This document shows, piece by piece, positions 1 through 13,400 of a stretch of 64,000 bases of DNA. Source of the stretch: Rhyacichthys aspro. Its lineage: Eukaryota; Chordata; Actinopteri; Gobiiformes; Rhyacichthyidae. Location of the stretch: NCBI GenBank assembly GCA_036850595.1, contig CM072168.1, positions 14,189,982-14,253,981 on the forward strand, given 5' to 3'. The notes below the pieces were generated by a model that was not told where the DNA came from, ran no database searches, and was given only the letters and a program-made list of their open reading frames with translations. Numbering within the stretch: position 1 is the stretch's first letter; each line of letters opens with the position of its first letter. Position numbers and translations under genes: made by a program.

Positions 1-3000
1 TCTAGGTTTCTGAGATTTTTGTTTATCCCAGCCATGGAATAGAGATGCCGGAATTTTGACAGGCAGAGACAGTCAGATAAATAGATAAAACAATCTGGGC
101 AAAATTGACAAAGTCTATCTAATTTTTAACGGAATACTTTTTAGTGATGGTAATTCTCAAATTGGTGATGGGTGTAACTTAAAGCAGATAACAAGTCAAG
201 GAGCATTTTTATCATGATTTCAGCTGCTGTAGTGCATTAGGGCTGCCATTTCATTCCTGTAAGATTAGCAACAATAGAAACTGAAAATGCTGTTTTTGTT
301 ATGAATTACTTTGCGATTCAAAATGTGGCATTATTCATGAATTTATACAGCCATAGGAGCATTTTTGGACTTTATAGCTCTACATACCCAAATCATAAGG
401 GTCGGTGCCTCTACATTAGAGGAAAATGCCAGCTCCTTTTGTCCTCTGTTTGCCCTGCTGTGTTTGTGCAATTTTCCCTCCACAGTGGCCTTCATATTTG
501 TCACCCTTATCTCCCATGGCCAGGCTGTTGCTCATGGTCTGACCTCTATGGACCACTGTGCTTGACCTGAGCAGGGTATACACCTGAGTGAGAGCAGGTC
601 AAGACCCCAAATCCTCCACCTTCTCAATGACTTTGCCATTGGCGCAGACTGCCATTTACATGTCATTGAGGAGGACGAAAAGGCTTCCTCTACACTTGTG
701 CATACTTAATGGCATATATTCTGAAAAGGCATATGATGGATGCAATGATGAAGAGGTGGAACTGTGTACTATGTAGTAATCTGAGTCTATTCCATATTAT
801 ACTACTCTATACTATTCTAGTCCATTAACTAGGACCCTTACTTACTAACTTACTTACGGCTGTCTATACGCTAAAGTTAGAAAATGTCAAGTTAAATTCT
901 CTTAATAATGAACAATTAAATACCTGAAACACCAAACCTAAACCATTTATTCCCACTTCAACTTTGCACAAGATCCAACTAACTTCTTTGTTCGTGCCAA
1001 GCGACTGCCATGGGCTACTTTCTTAATAAATATTGTGTTGACATTGTGAAGAAGGTGCAGTGCTTCTCCCCCAAACGATAAAAAATGACTTCACCATCTT
1101 TTGCACAGGCTGAGTGATGAGTCACACCTCATCCACTAATAGACATTTGAAAAGAAAAGTTGATTTTAACCCCTGCCTTCACTTTGACATTCAATTTCTT
1201 TGAGACTCTTAAAGTGTATGCAGATTGACTAAATGTTTAATACCAAAGTGTTGGAGTTGCATAGAGATTAATGGTAGCTTGGCAGGACAGTGTTCTGGTG
1301 AATTAGTATTCCTCTTGCTCTGGGCTCAGTCCGGCTCCTGTCTGCCAGACAGATGATGAGTCCAGTCTGCTACAAGGGACAGCCCTAAAATGTGACACTG
1401 GCGACTCTGCATTAACTGTTAATGTCTAACAGCGACTCAATGCACTGTCGACAACGTGGAATAATGTTAAAGGAACTCAGCAACATATGCAGACAAAAAA
1501 TTACCTTAGGTACATGGTTCTAAAATAATTACTACACTATGTGTATTAGGTTTATTATTTTTATTCAATATGCTGAATTGAAAGAAAATGACTTATTTCA
1601 AAACAAGTTAACTTCTTAACAAAATCAAACTCTGAAGGCTATTACGTTGCACTTGGCCTGGCAGAGAGCAGTATTTATAACTAGTATTTTAAACTTTTGT
1701 CTATTACAACAACCAGTTTTTTATTCTTTATGGAAAGTCTTTGGTTGTTTGCTCTTAATTTTGGGGTTGTTCTTATCGATGCTGTATATGCAGCATCAAG
1801 CACTAACAAACAACCTGTCAGCAAAACACAATGCCCTGAATTTTATTATGATAATATATTAGTCTCCTAATTCAGTGACCAATGTGCCGTTCCTGATCCA
1901 CATAGCCACTTTTCTTTCCGGTATCTTGTGGAAACATTGCAAATTAACTGCTATTATGTCACGGTGTGCATAGTATATTGTGTAGCATTGTGTCTGCTTT
2001 ATACATTTTTCCCAAAGCTCCTTTTTTGGTGCTCTTGAACAATCCCAGAGCAGTGGCTCCAAACATGAACTTGGTCTCCTGGGAAGAAGGCTCTATTATA
2101 TGATATATTGACTAAAATCTCTGGGGAGCTTGTCCACTGAATGTCTGCTGGATGATGCTACAGTCTCTGCTGTTATGATCACTGCTCAAAATCTCAGGCC
2201 TTGAACAGGCAAAGAGGGAATGTGTCTCTGTGGGACTGCCTTTAGCCTGACCAGTGACATAATCTCCACATGCATGCTGGGAAAAACTAATGACTGCAGT
2301 AGGGGTGGCTGTGTAAATGCAGATGTTAGAACTGCCAATACTAGCTCACATTACCATATAAGATATTTGAAGCCATGCTAGTGAACAATAGGCTGTTAAA
2401 CAAAGAAATTAATCAAACATTAATCACAATCAGTGTGCCTTGACTAAGCAAACATTGAGGTAGCGCTGGATAGAGTGTCCAAAGGGCTGACTGCACTCTT
2501 CTGGAAGAAAAATGCCCGCTAGCTGAGCTCACTCATCAAGCTGTTCAAAGAAACCAATATTTTGTAAATGAGCTTTACTCCTCAAACCATTAGGTCCGTG
2601 GTACTTCCTTGAGCGAGGGGCCTTAATAGCCTCCTGCTTGGGACAGGTGCTGTGCAAATTGCCTGTCCTAAATGATTAATGACAGAAGCTCAGTCCGTTT
2701 TGAAGACTGAAGCGCCAGACAGTAGAGAGGCACATTGAGCATCTTGGTGATGGGGAAAAAGAAGATCTGAAGGGGAAAATGACTGTTTTGGCTCTGGTTG
2801 TGAGGACAGCAGGTTTATGGATTGTCACATATGGCTCAAGCAACCTCTGACTAATCAGCTTTAAATACTCAACTGTTTTCTACACACTGTCTTCCAAAAT
2901 GTTTGTATCCAGATCAGATTTTACAAGCATCATCAAAACATAACACATGATTCCCATTAATTTGTGTAACCACACGGATAAAAAACACACAATTTAATAC

Positions 3001-6000
3001 TGTAGACGCAGGAAAAAAATAATTGAATGAAGGTATGTTTAACAGAATTGATGTTCTGCAGATAGAGTCAAGTTCTATGGGTTTATGATCCCAAATGTTT
3101 CTGCACCATCGCTCTGCACACACTGCAGCAATAGTCCACATGGATTTGTCACACTTTAGAGGAAAATTATCCTACCTCCTCTTTTTTTCTAGAAGTTTAA
3201 AAAAAAAAAAAAAGATAGTCATAGATCCCTCTGCCCTGCGAAGGCTTCTATGAAGAATTCTGCCATGGAACGCACTACAGCACCAAACTCATGGCAACCT
3301 AAATTGCAAGTAAAATGAAAAAAAAAACAAAAAACCTCTTTATATTGAACTGAGTGCTCACACACAGAAATCTAATAAATACACTAGATTAGTAAGTTAC
3401 ACTAGCGCACCACATACAATGCATACTTCAAATATCCTGAAATAAAATATAAATGCAGGTCACAGAGACTCTTAAATTCCTGCTGGCATATATATCACAC
3501 CAATAAATTTGGCAAACCCATGCATTCTGTATTTGCATAATTGGTGTGCAACCACTGTCTACTTTCACAAATATTGAGTCCAAAAACACAGTCTCTTGTA
3601 GATGCACCTGCATCACATTTGAATTCTCCTTTAATAGTGGAGATGACGTCTGCTGTCAAGTAGCTGTCACCTCATTCTGTTTTCTGCACCTATATTGCCA
3701 CGGTAACAAGAGGGCACACTCTGTCCATTACCCTTTTTATGTGAGTGTCCTCTCTACTGTGAGCTCTTTATAAATGCCCGTATCTGTGGCGAAAGGTTCC
3801 AAGCACATGCAGTCTGGACACTTTTTTTCACATGGGTATTATGTTTTGTCCAAACAGATTTAGCTAAATTGTTATGTTTTAGTTTCAGTGAAAAACAACA
3901 AAAACAACTCACCAGTGATGTCCTTTTGGAGAAATATTGGAAGATATAGTTTTCAAAAGAAATAACCCCAAAACTTACTTGTCAAAGCCAGTAAATCACT
4001 GCTCTAATCCTTAAGGCTTGCTTAGAGGGACCATGCAACAATGACCCTCACCTACATTGGGAATGTCATTCTCTAGAATGTCTGAGATGGGTTGAGGCTG
4101 TATGATGACAATGTTATTTTTATTAAACCCATAAAAGAGCTGCATCAAATACACATTGCTTAACCCCAGCCCGACAGTGCATTATTTATGGATATTGTGT
4201 GGTAAATGTTTTACTATTTTGGCTCTTGGGTAAACATAGTCTTTTCAAAGTCCATTAATTTGAAAGCTTTTAACACATGCTGTGAATGATCTGCTGAGTG
4301 GCCAGACAGTGCACCTCAGCAGTAGAAGTGGGAAACAGCATGTAGTGTCCCAGCTGTGAACCAAATTGCACATGCAGCTAAAACACTACTGCTAAAATCA
4401 TCACCATTGTTGTTGCTGTTGTCAGTTTTCTCTTATGGATTCATCTGAATGTTATGGGCAGCTAAAAGTCTCTACAATGCTCAGAGCCTGTTAAAGAAGG
4501 ACGGAAATGTATGACACTTAGGGCGAGAGAGAAGTGTTACAGCTGATATCAGACACTGATGTGATGCCTTCTATGCCACTGGTAATTATCCCTGTGTGTG
4601 TGCAAGCACTGTGTGTTTGTGACCAAGTATATGCTTTACATTTTTTTTCTTCGGGCTGGTAATCAGAGGATAATGAGTGGCTGGCTGCATCAGCTCTGAT
4701 TTTGTGCTCCCGCCAGCAGCCCCCGGGAAGCTGCCGTGACTCACTGCTCAACAATTGGTGATATATGAGTTACAGACGTGCTGTCTCATGCCAATAAGCA
4801 GGGCATTCAGGGCAGAGCTAAAGGTTTGTGATTATATGTCACCTTGTGGATGAAAATACTTCTGACATAGCAGATGATTAAGGATCCTCTAAACTGGGAT
4901 ACTGATGCTTAACACCCTACTACCAGACACACATCATTTTTTTTTACATTTTAACCATTAGCCAGGCACCATTATAAAGCATACCTATGAAGCATATTTT
5001 TATTTTCGTAGTGTTATTAAAAAAATGTTAAAATGACATACTTTTCAAACATTTTCATTAAATTAAAGAAATATAGGATTAGTTTTAGTTATAGAGTGCA
5101 AAGTAACTTTACCCAACAACATATTAAATGTAAAAAGTATTGGACTCACTGATTTTATAAGTTTTTCTTTTAGAGTTAGGGTTTGTATTTTTTTTTTTTA
5201 CCCAAATCAGTAATGGGGGCAATAGCCATTTTATCTTAAAAACACTGACAAACCTAGGAAACTTTGTAAACATCCACATCTTTTCAAGGGAAACTCCACT
5301 GACTTTTAAAATTAGTGTGTTACATAACATAACAAAGACATATATTGTAACAAGATAACCTTACATAGCCTGTGATTTTAGGTGCAGGTTTCAAAATGGT
5401 TTGCGTGTCTGTTTATTTAAAGGCAGCAGGTAAATGCAAGGATACCTGACAGCAGTATTTGTCTTGTGCATTGTAATTATCCATGATGAATGTGCGTGCT
5501 CTGCTGACCCTGCACATTATGAGGGATGGTCTTTATGTGAGAGTCAGCCGCACGTTAACCACCTGCTGCTGTTAGGACATCCACCGTTACGGACTGAGTG
5601 CACACAGGCACATAACAAGAGCAGCCCCACAAGGCGAGCTCATGCAACTGGACTTTTCTTGACACCCCCAAACTCTTTACCTATAACAGTACAACATATA
5701 TTAAAAAATATACGGATTATTATCAGCTTATTACCATTGTGCAAGATTGCATGAAAGTGAATGATTCAGACATTTAAGTATGTTGCTTATTTTCACAATT
5801 GTTTGAGGCAGCCTGAAATATAAAATAAGCTACATGTGGTCATAGTTATGGTATCAGAACACTGTTGCCTATAATATGAAGCACGCCACGACCATATTGT
5901 GCATGTACATGTGCTAATATTACACAAGATATGAAATTTGAGAGTACAGTGTGGTATATCCGCAGTGACTAGATTCAGTTCATTTTTATAAAGAAACATG

Positions 6001-7259
6001 ACACCACGTGAATGAACACTGGTGCAGTGAGATGGATATTAGGGAAGTGCTGAGATGGCAAGATCAAGGATGAATCCCTTTCCAAAGCCCATGAGTCCCG
6101 GCACCTGAAGATCTCTAGTGTGAAAAATCCAGCAAGTCTTGCAACTTTATGAGCAGCTTTTTCCGCGGTGATACATTTCTCAGGGCCAGCCTTAGCTTTG
6201 TGTGGTGTTGTGCAGCATGGCCTGAGGGAAGGGATCTGATGGGATCTGAGATTTCACTGCAAATGTCATTTTCAGTCTTTCCAATATGACTAACAGTATG
6301 AGCAATGTGCAGATGGCAGTGTGCATGCTACATTACCTGCTAAACAGATGCTGCTATTCCCTTGTTATTAATGCCATAATAACTGGTATGTGGTTGATTG
6401 TCGAACCATTTGGAGATATTGATAAACTAAGATGAAAACATGTCTCTCTTTGCTTATTTTTAAGAATAACAACACATCAAACTGTATTAATGTGCTCTTT
6501 TCTTTTGTATGTAAAGAGACACGGAAAATCAAAGGATGAAATAATGTGTTAAACAAAAATAATTGTACTCTTGATGTGTTTGGAAAACAGTGTTGCTTTA
6601 TTTCAGACTCTATGTTACCCCACTGACGGCTTGTGATGCTAACCAAATAAAGCATTTACATGGGCACTTTTATTCTAATGAGCAACAACACAGATTATAA
6701 TTGGTATAATTGATTTCAAGTATGTATTGGGACCATGCCTTTAATAATGAAGCCAACATTTGTCTGCACTTCAAACTGTCCACAAGTTTGAGGTAATTGG
6801 GCTATACCTGGCAACTAATTATGCTACAAATTTGGAGAGATTTATGTTTAAGACAATCATTGAAAATATAAAGATTCTGTCAAATTATGTATTTGTTTAG
6901 TTTGTTGGGTTGTCTGCTCTCTAGCTTCATCCTGTGCCAAAAAACAACAGGATTCATAGCAAGCAAACTTTTCATATTTTACTACCTTGTGCTAGAATAA
7001 CACAATATCTAAGCAGTTTCCCTTGAGGCTGTACAGATTTCATACTAAAAATAGGACAAAGTGTGTCTGTACATTCTCAGTAAGAAAGGAACTTTAAACT
7101 GAGGCAGTCGGACTTATTTCTTTTTCATGCACAATAAAGAAGGTGAAGTGCATGTCAATATGTTTGAAGTGTTTTAGCTGAGTTTTGAGTTAGAGAAAAT
7201 GGAACATTCAAAAATAGTTCAAATATTAAAAGAAGGACAACATTTTGTAGTTATCGATA
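1..7259. other. AT-rich non-coding stretch, no gene seen
   Basis: No recognisable exon, RNA gene or mobile element was found on either strand. Open frames are short; the longest is about 106 codons on the plus strand at 5434-5754, starts with an ATG, and encodes nothing I recognise. There is an A run at 3199-3213 and a small perfect hairpin at 1778-1797 (arms GATGCTG and CAGCATC, 6-base loop). A putative homeodomain-cofactor motif cluster near 2.65 kb is listed separately. The absence of long frames, together with the AT-rich base use, points to intergenic or intronic vertebrate DNA. Very short exons cannot be excluded by eye. Confidence 0.7.
2641..2685. promoter_or_regulatory. possible PBX/HOX-MEIS composite site
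   Basis: TGATTAAT at 2673-2680 fits the PBX-HOX heterodimer consensus TGATTNAT. It overlaps by one base TGACAG at 2680-2685, the MEIS/PREP half-site. Just upstream, GGACAGG (2641-2647) and CCTGTCC (2662-2668) form a 7-bp inverted repeat flanking TGTGCAAATT, which is close to a POU octamer. What is seen is the motifs; that they form an enhancer is inference. Motifs this short occur by chance in AT-rich DNA, so confidence is low. Confidence 0.22.
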
Positions 7260-7261
7260 TT

Positions 7262-7430
7262 GTTCTTGAGACATTTAATTCAAGGTCTCAGTCACATCTT
7301 GGACGTAGAGGTCTCTGGATTTCAACTCAAGATTAGCCAAGACCACAAATACCATACAGTGGTCTTGGGCTTGACTTGTCGGTGTTGATCTCTTAACGTC
7401 TTGGTTTTGCATGACACTAAAACATGTGTT
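7262..7430. repeat. degenerate CAAGACC/GGTCTTG-rich interspersed repeat
   Basis: The stretch is dense in GGTCT, TCTTGG and CAAGAC words. It contains a perfect 10-bp inverted repeat, CCAAGACCAC at 7337-7346 and GTGGTCTTGG at 7359-7368, with a 12-base loop. From memory, CAAGACC-rich interspersed repeats are frequent in teleost genomes, some of them in non-autonomous DNA transposons. I cannot define ends or a target duplication here, so the family is not assigned. A similar stretch lies at 62130-62210. Confidence 0.45.
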
Positions 7431-10400
7431 AAGCTATTCCTGTTAATAGTGTTAAAAGGTGACTTCAATTCAATTACATAAAGATAGAAAGGTGCCACAA
7501 AGTTTTACATTTGATTGGATAAATATTTAGACTATCATAATAAATAATTATAATGCCTTTCAAACAGTCATTGCATATACAGTAGATATAGAGATAAATT
7601 ATTATATTATTATTAAATCTGAATAGAAGTTAGCTGAGCTTCTGTCCTCTACATCAGGTAAAAATATAATATTAGCATTCAGAATTGTCTGTGTCTCTGT
7701 GAACAGCCTGTCTATTGAATTTTTGAGTGCCAACAGCTCAGTGCCAGCACTCAGTGTCCACAGTAATCCCAAAGTCTCCAGACTGTGCTTGTATATTTTT
7801 TGGACAAGAATGAGCCTACAAAGCCTTATTATATAAAGAATGACAAAGGTGAAGGGACATGTCATGATACATGTACATCAGCAGGGGCTGCTGGAAAGGC
7901 TGCCACTGAGCAAATGTTACAAACAATAGCCCCTCAAGAGGGTATTGTTGCATTGTTTTCCTTTGACATAGCCCATAGTGTCAACAGCACATATACAAGG
8001 ATTGCATAACAAATATCTACGCTGGGTAATATTGCATATACTATACATACTGTAGTTCATGTTCATTGAGGATAAGATCGGCTGATCAATGAAAAAGTGT
8101 CCAAATGTGTAATTTTTAATGTCATAGTGTCTGTACAGGACGAAAACTTTTAACTGCACTCACAGCTGCAGTCATTTTCTGTCTCCGTCTCCTACACCAT
8201 CTCATGCTACGCTGATGATAGCTTCATTTACTGTGCAGACACTCTGCTCATCACCAGTGCTCTCCCAGGAGTCTGCGGATATATTTAACAACTCTTCTGT
8301 AAAAGGCAGTGTGAAAAAATATAGGTATTCAGCAGCTTAAAATTTTCCAAGTAGCTTTCATTTTAATTGCAGAGACATCTATGAACGACTGTTTATGGCA
8401 GATCACTCTTTTAACTGTGAGTACATTTGTGAAGTATGTGAGCATCTCAATTCTCTCAGGTAGCACTTTGTTGAAGTCAAGCTGTGCCACTTTCAGATGC
8501 AAAGCTGTTCTTCTTCTTTGGTTAAGCTGGTTTTCCTCTAATTAAATGTCAAATCTGTTGAATATGAGCTCAATTTAGGGCTCTTATTGTTTTAGTAGGA
8601 GGGATAAAAATACCCTGGTGTTCCTGGTATTTTAACTAGGAAAAGTGGGCTAGCAGCCATAAGTGTGCTCAGTAGGAAGTGACTAATAAACCAAACTGCT
8701 GGGTCTTAGACTTGTTCATGCACAGACCTGCAGGGACTTAACAGTTTTATCGAAGGAACAAGGCTCACACAGAGTTAGACACATGGAAATGTCATAATTG
8801 AATTGAGTTCATGTGAAACAAACGCAAGTGGCACATTTGATATTTGGTATGCTGCAGGGTGGGCTTACTTAGTGATTGTTTTAAGATATCCATGTTCATC
8901 TCTGCCTATATTGTACAATAAGCTGTGTTATATAAATGTCATGTTATGTGTCTGAAAAGACATGATGTTGAACCCACTCTTTTTCATTCCCAGAGCAGTT
9001 TTCTCTTGAATAAAACAGTACATGAGTACTTTGTGAAATTATATAGAGCTACGTGGTTATTCATAATTCATGCAGGAATGCTAATAAGGCTTTGTGCACA
9101 CAGCTTCATAAGACAGAGGCCAAATTATGGAATTTAATGAGAATGCCAACTTTGCCTGCACAGGAAATTATAGTATCAAAACCCCCAAGAACTATACTTT
9201 TGTGCCAAATAATTATAAGAGCTGCAGTGTGTTCTGTGCTTTTTGGTGTGAGGACTTCATTCTATCTTTATTCCTTTATTTATTTTTTAGTCTTTATTCC
9301 ATTGATAGTACTTTTGAACAGAACTTTCTTTTCAGTCTTTAAAAAATCTTATTCTTTTGTAATCAAACATGTTTTAATCAGTATTGAACTTGTTCTGGTT
9401 AAACAAATGATTACAATCCAATGTGGAAAGGAATACATCACACAGACAATCCAAATACATTATTGGGTCATTTAACCAATGCAGTAAGTCATATGGGTCT
9501 TACTAAAGACTTAACTTTTAAGATACATCTTACTACTTCTAAGGATGTCATTTTTATTGAAAGTCTTAGTTTCTTATATAGCCACAAGTGTTCTGTCATT
9601 CAATGTAATGTTTCCCTTGTTTCCATCACTCTGTGTATTATGGCAGATGCTAAAGATCACTGTTGAAATGTCTCTCCGTCCATAATGCAGTGTGATTGCA
9701 CCTGCCACTCCCTGGCAGCTGTTCCCATCCCACACAGGCTGCTGCCAGCACTTATGTGATTTCGATCAACAGTGCTTGTTTTGCTTGGAGCAGCCGAGAC
9801 AGAAATGAGAATGCGCACATCCTTAATTCAGAGCAGATGGAATCTAAATGGATGCGCTGCGGACTGTACCAGGTCACATTGAAAGACTCAATCTGACTGT
9901 TGGGCCTTTTCAATTACACGAGTCCTCAGAGTCTTATACAAAACATTCAGGTGGGGGTTTTAATATGGCAACAGCCAATCACGCTCAGCTCAGCCACAAA
10001 AGTGTTTCTAAGAAATTAAAACTTATACAACCAAGAAATGAATATTAAAATATTACAAAACTGGGGCTTTTTTAAGGCCTTCTTGTGTATACTCCTATTG
10101 ACAGTGTATAAAGGGCTCTTTCCAAATTGTAAAGCATGACTGAGACTGGTGATGAATTGTTGCAGTGCTCCTGCCTCAAAGAGCAGAGATGACATTTCAT
10201 TATAAATAATATGATTGATAAGCTCATGTTGGTTCAGTGCATTGCAGCCTCCCAACTAATTTCTTTATCACAAATTAAATAATGAGTCCATTAACTATAA
10301 ACTTCACATTTTAATTGTGTAGATTGAGGGTTGTAAAAGACAGGAAACATGAAAGCATAAGAGGTTTTGCAGTTAGTTTATTGCTTATGAGAGCTCACAA

Positions 10401-13400
10401 ATAATTTATTACAGCCAGAAGGTACAGCTTAACTTTAACCTTTATTTCAATGACATTTAAAAGCTTTTGAGCTAGAACAGAAAACCAGTGTAGCTCTTAA
10501 ATGTAACAGTAAAACATTCCCATTACAACATTTATTTATAAATATAAATTTATTTAAAGACAATAAATCCCCACTGTGTTCAATCTGATGACTAATTTTC
10601 ATCTCTTAGTGCTTTCAGTTGGTTTGTTCAATTAGCTGAATACCTTATGGATTTGTGGTTCTAAATCAGTTTTGTGATTTTATGACATTTTATGTTCCTT
10701 TAAAAATATCACTTTTTACCCTAGTTTTTCCAGCTGGGTACCTTGTGTCGCTTTTAGAGCTCATAAAATACCAAACAGCATTTCACTGCTCATTTCATGT
10801 GACCTGATTCCGAGCTTAATAATAAAACAGTGCTGTCTTGCTTCTCCAAACATTTCCGAGCCATAAATCTAATTAGAACAAACATTCACCATCTCTAAAT
10901 TTATGCACTAACCCCAGGGCTAGCTCCTGCATGCTAAATGCAAAGAGTTATCTGGGCTGCTGCTGATGGGGAAGGTTAGAAAGCTGAGGTCAGCAGCTTT
11001 ACTTGAATCCAACTCTTTTCTCTCTGCTTCAAAATGTTCACAGGAAGCTGGACTGAATTGGCTTTAAGGACCATCAAAAAGTGCTCACAAAAGGTGGTAG
11101 AGACTGTCCACAGTGAAACAACAGTCTCAGGTGCTGCTGCTGAACTGTGCCGTGTCTGACATTTGTGGTGAAATAACATGAGTGATGATTGGTATTTTTG
11201 TTCATACCCTTTTTGACATTGACATACTCCAAACTCGTTGACACATTGAGTACACTTAAGAGCTAAAATAAGTTGGAGTGGCCTTCTAGATTGAATGGAT
11301 GTGTGGAGGTTGTTATCACACTGTATTTGTGCGTTACTCAGTAAAATACAATGAAAATAAGATGTGTGTATCTGGAATGTGTTTAATTTGATCCAGTTCT
11401 CTTTTTAATATTCCTTATTAGGTCTGTTGGGGAACATTACTGTAGATCCATACATTCATACAAATATAACCACAACACAGAGGTCGTAATGCATACAGAC
11501 AGATAGAGAATAGAAATACATTTAGAACAGAGGAATTAGTGGTAGTGAATAGATATAAAATAATGTTTCCTTTAGCTCATTTAAAAGGCATCTGATGAAA
11601 TGCGTATAATATTTAAAGTAATACAAACATCTAAACTGTCATTAACGCATGGTAAGGTAAAGACATACAATCAACATGTTATTGTGGCGCAGTGCCTTAT
11701 CCAGCTTAAACAATAGTGTGCACCTTTACCTTGTCTAAACAGTTTACTTTGAGTAGGTCCATTATGTAATTTTGTAATTTACTTTTTACCCATGCCATGT
11801 TACTGGTGTCATATCTACACCAAAGGCTTTATGTTGTCTTTAGCATGACATATGTCAAACAACTGACATTAATGTTCGGCCACGCAGACTTAATGTATCT
11901 GTCACCATAAATAAATCATATTAGAAAATTGTTCTGTTACTCTTTATGTTAAACATCACTGCGTGCTGTACAGTCTGTTACTATCATCTTCGTCATAAAC
12001 AAGTCTAAATGACTTTGACGTGAATGTAAACCATGATAGACACTATAAATGCCTCTGGACATGGATGCAAAAGTCCACTAACTGTATCGCATGTGCCACT
12101 CATCTTTTCACAGAGACGTGCCCTTACTCAGCACTGTCTCAGCAGAGATACAAATTACCCATTCTTCTAGCAGACAGAACGCAATTTATAGACTTCATAC
12201 AGTTTTAGGAATAAAAGGGAATAATGTGTTTTTTCAGGACCTGTACCATTATGTGCAGCCAATCAATTATCAACACCAGACTAGAAAATATATCAAATTG
12301 TGCAGACATTTTCTAAATCACACATGAGCTCATTGATTTGGAATAGTAGGTTGCTATAAAGACCTATATCTCAGTGTTCTTAAATGATATTTAAAATGTA
12401 CAGATCTTAGCTTATTAAATGCGTATTATTATTATTTTGAAGCAGGGCTGAACCCCACACAAAAACATTTATACAAAGCAACAAGAACAATCACATTACT
12501 GCTTTGGTACTGACAAAAGTCCCAGGCTTCAGCAAAGCATCTTTTTTCTGGGCACACTAGAATCAATATTACATAATGACACACTCATCAGTTTGAGCAA
12601 AATAAACTGGGTTGAATCACTGGCCACGTGGGCATCAAGGTCAAATGATGTTGGTAATTTAGGTAAAGATGAGGCATATTATGTGACGCTGAATTCTCCA
12701 ACACACTCACTTGTAGGAAAAGAGGTGACCTAAATACTGTGAGCTGCATTACAGCAACATCATGATGAATATATTATGGGCAACAATAGCACAGCCATTC
12801 AGCCCAATGTCCATTTGCCATTGGGTTCTGCAATATCCATTTGACTTTTTTGCACTAATACAAAGTTGGAGTTTTACATTCTGCACAATGACCATACTAT
12901 TTACTTTAAAGATTTACTCTGTCAACATTGTAATTGCATATTTGCGGCTTGAAAAACCCAATTGCTCAAAGTAAAAAGTTCAGTGATGTCATTTTTTAGT
13001 AATATAATTTGTACTTAAAGCATAGTGTGTGCTTCTTTTCATTAATAGGAGATGTTATATCTTTAGTGCCTTAAATGTTCTTCTATGGCCCATTAAACTT
13101 GTTTTTAAACATTTTAGTGCCTGAAGTGTTTACTGGAGCTTGCCCTGACTTCACCTTCCAATACTTAGAATAGCTATGAATAAGAAGCTTTAGTCACCAG
13201 CCTTTCCTGCTAACCACACTGTACTTTGGGTCACAAGTTCACATGCACATTATCGGATGTGTGTTTACATTTCAACTTTAAATAGTTCTCTCAACGTAGA
13301 TTGTTTAAGTGTGAAATACTTTAAATAACTTTACCCAGCAGAATATGATTACTGGATGTACTTAAGGTCAGTCAGAATGTGTGCTCCTGTTTTCCCAGTA

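Noticed and set aside
9053..9475. Longest open frame of the window (140 codons, plus strand)
   Set aside because: Length is about the maximum expected by chance in AT-rich six-frame sequence of this size. The translation is dominated by F/I/L/V/Y from AT-rich codons, neighbouring plus-strand frames are equally open, and no family is recognised.
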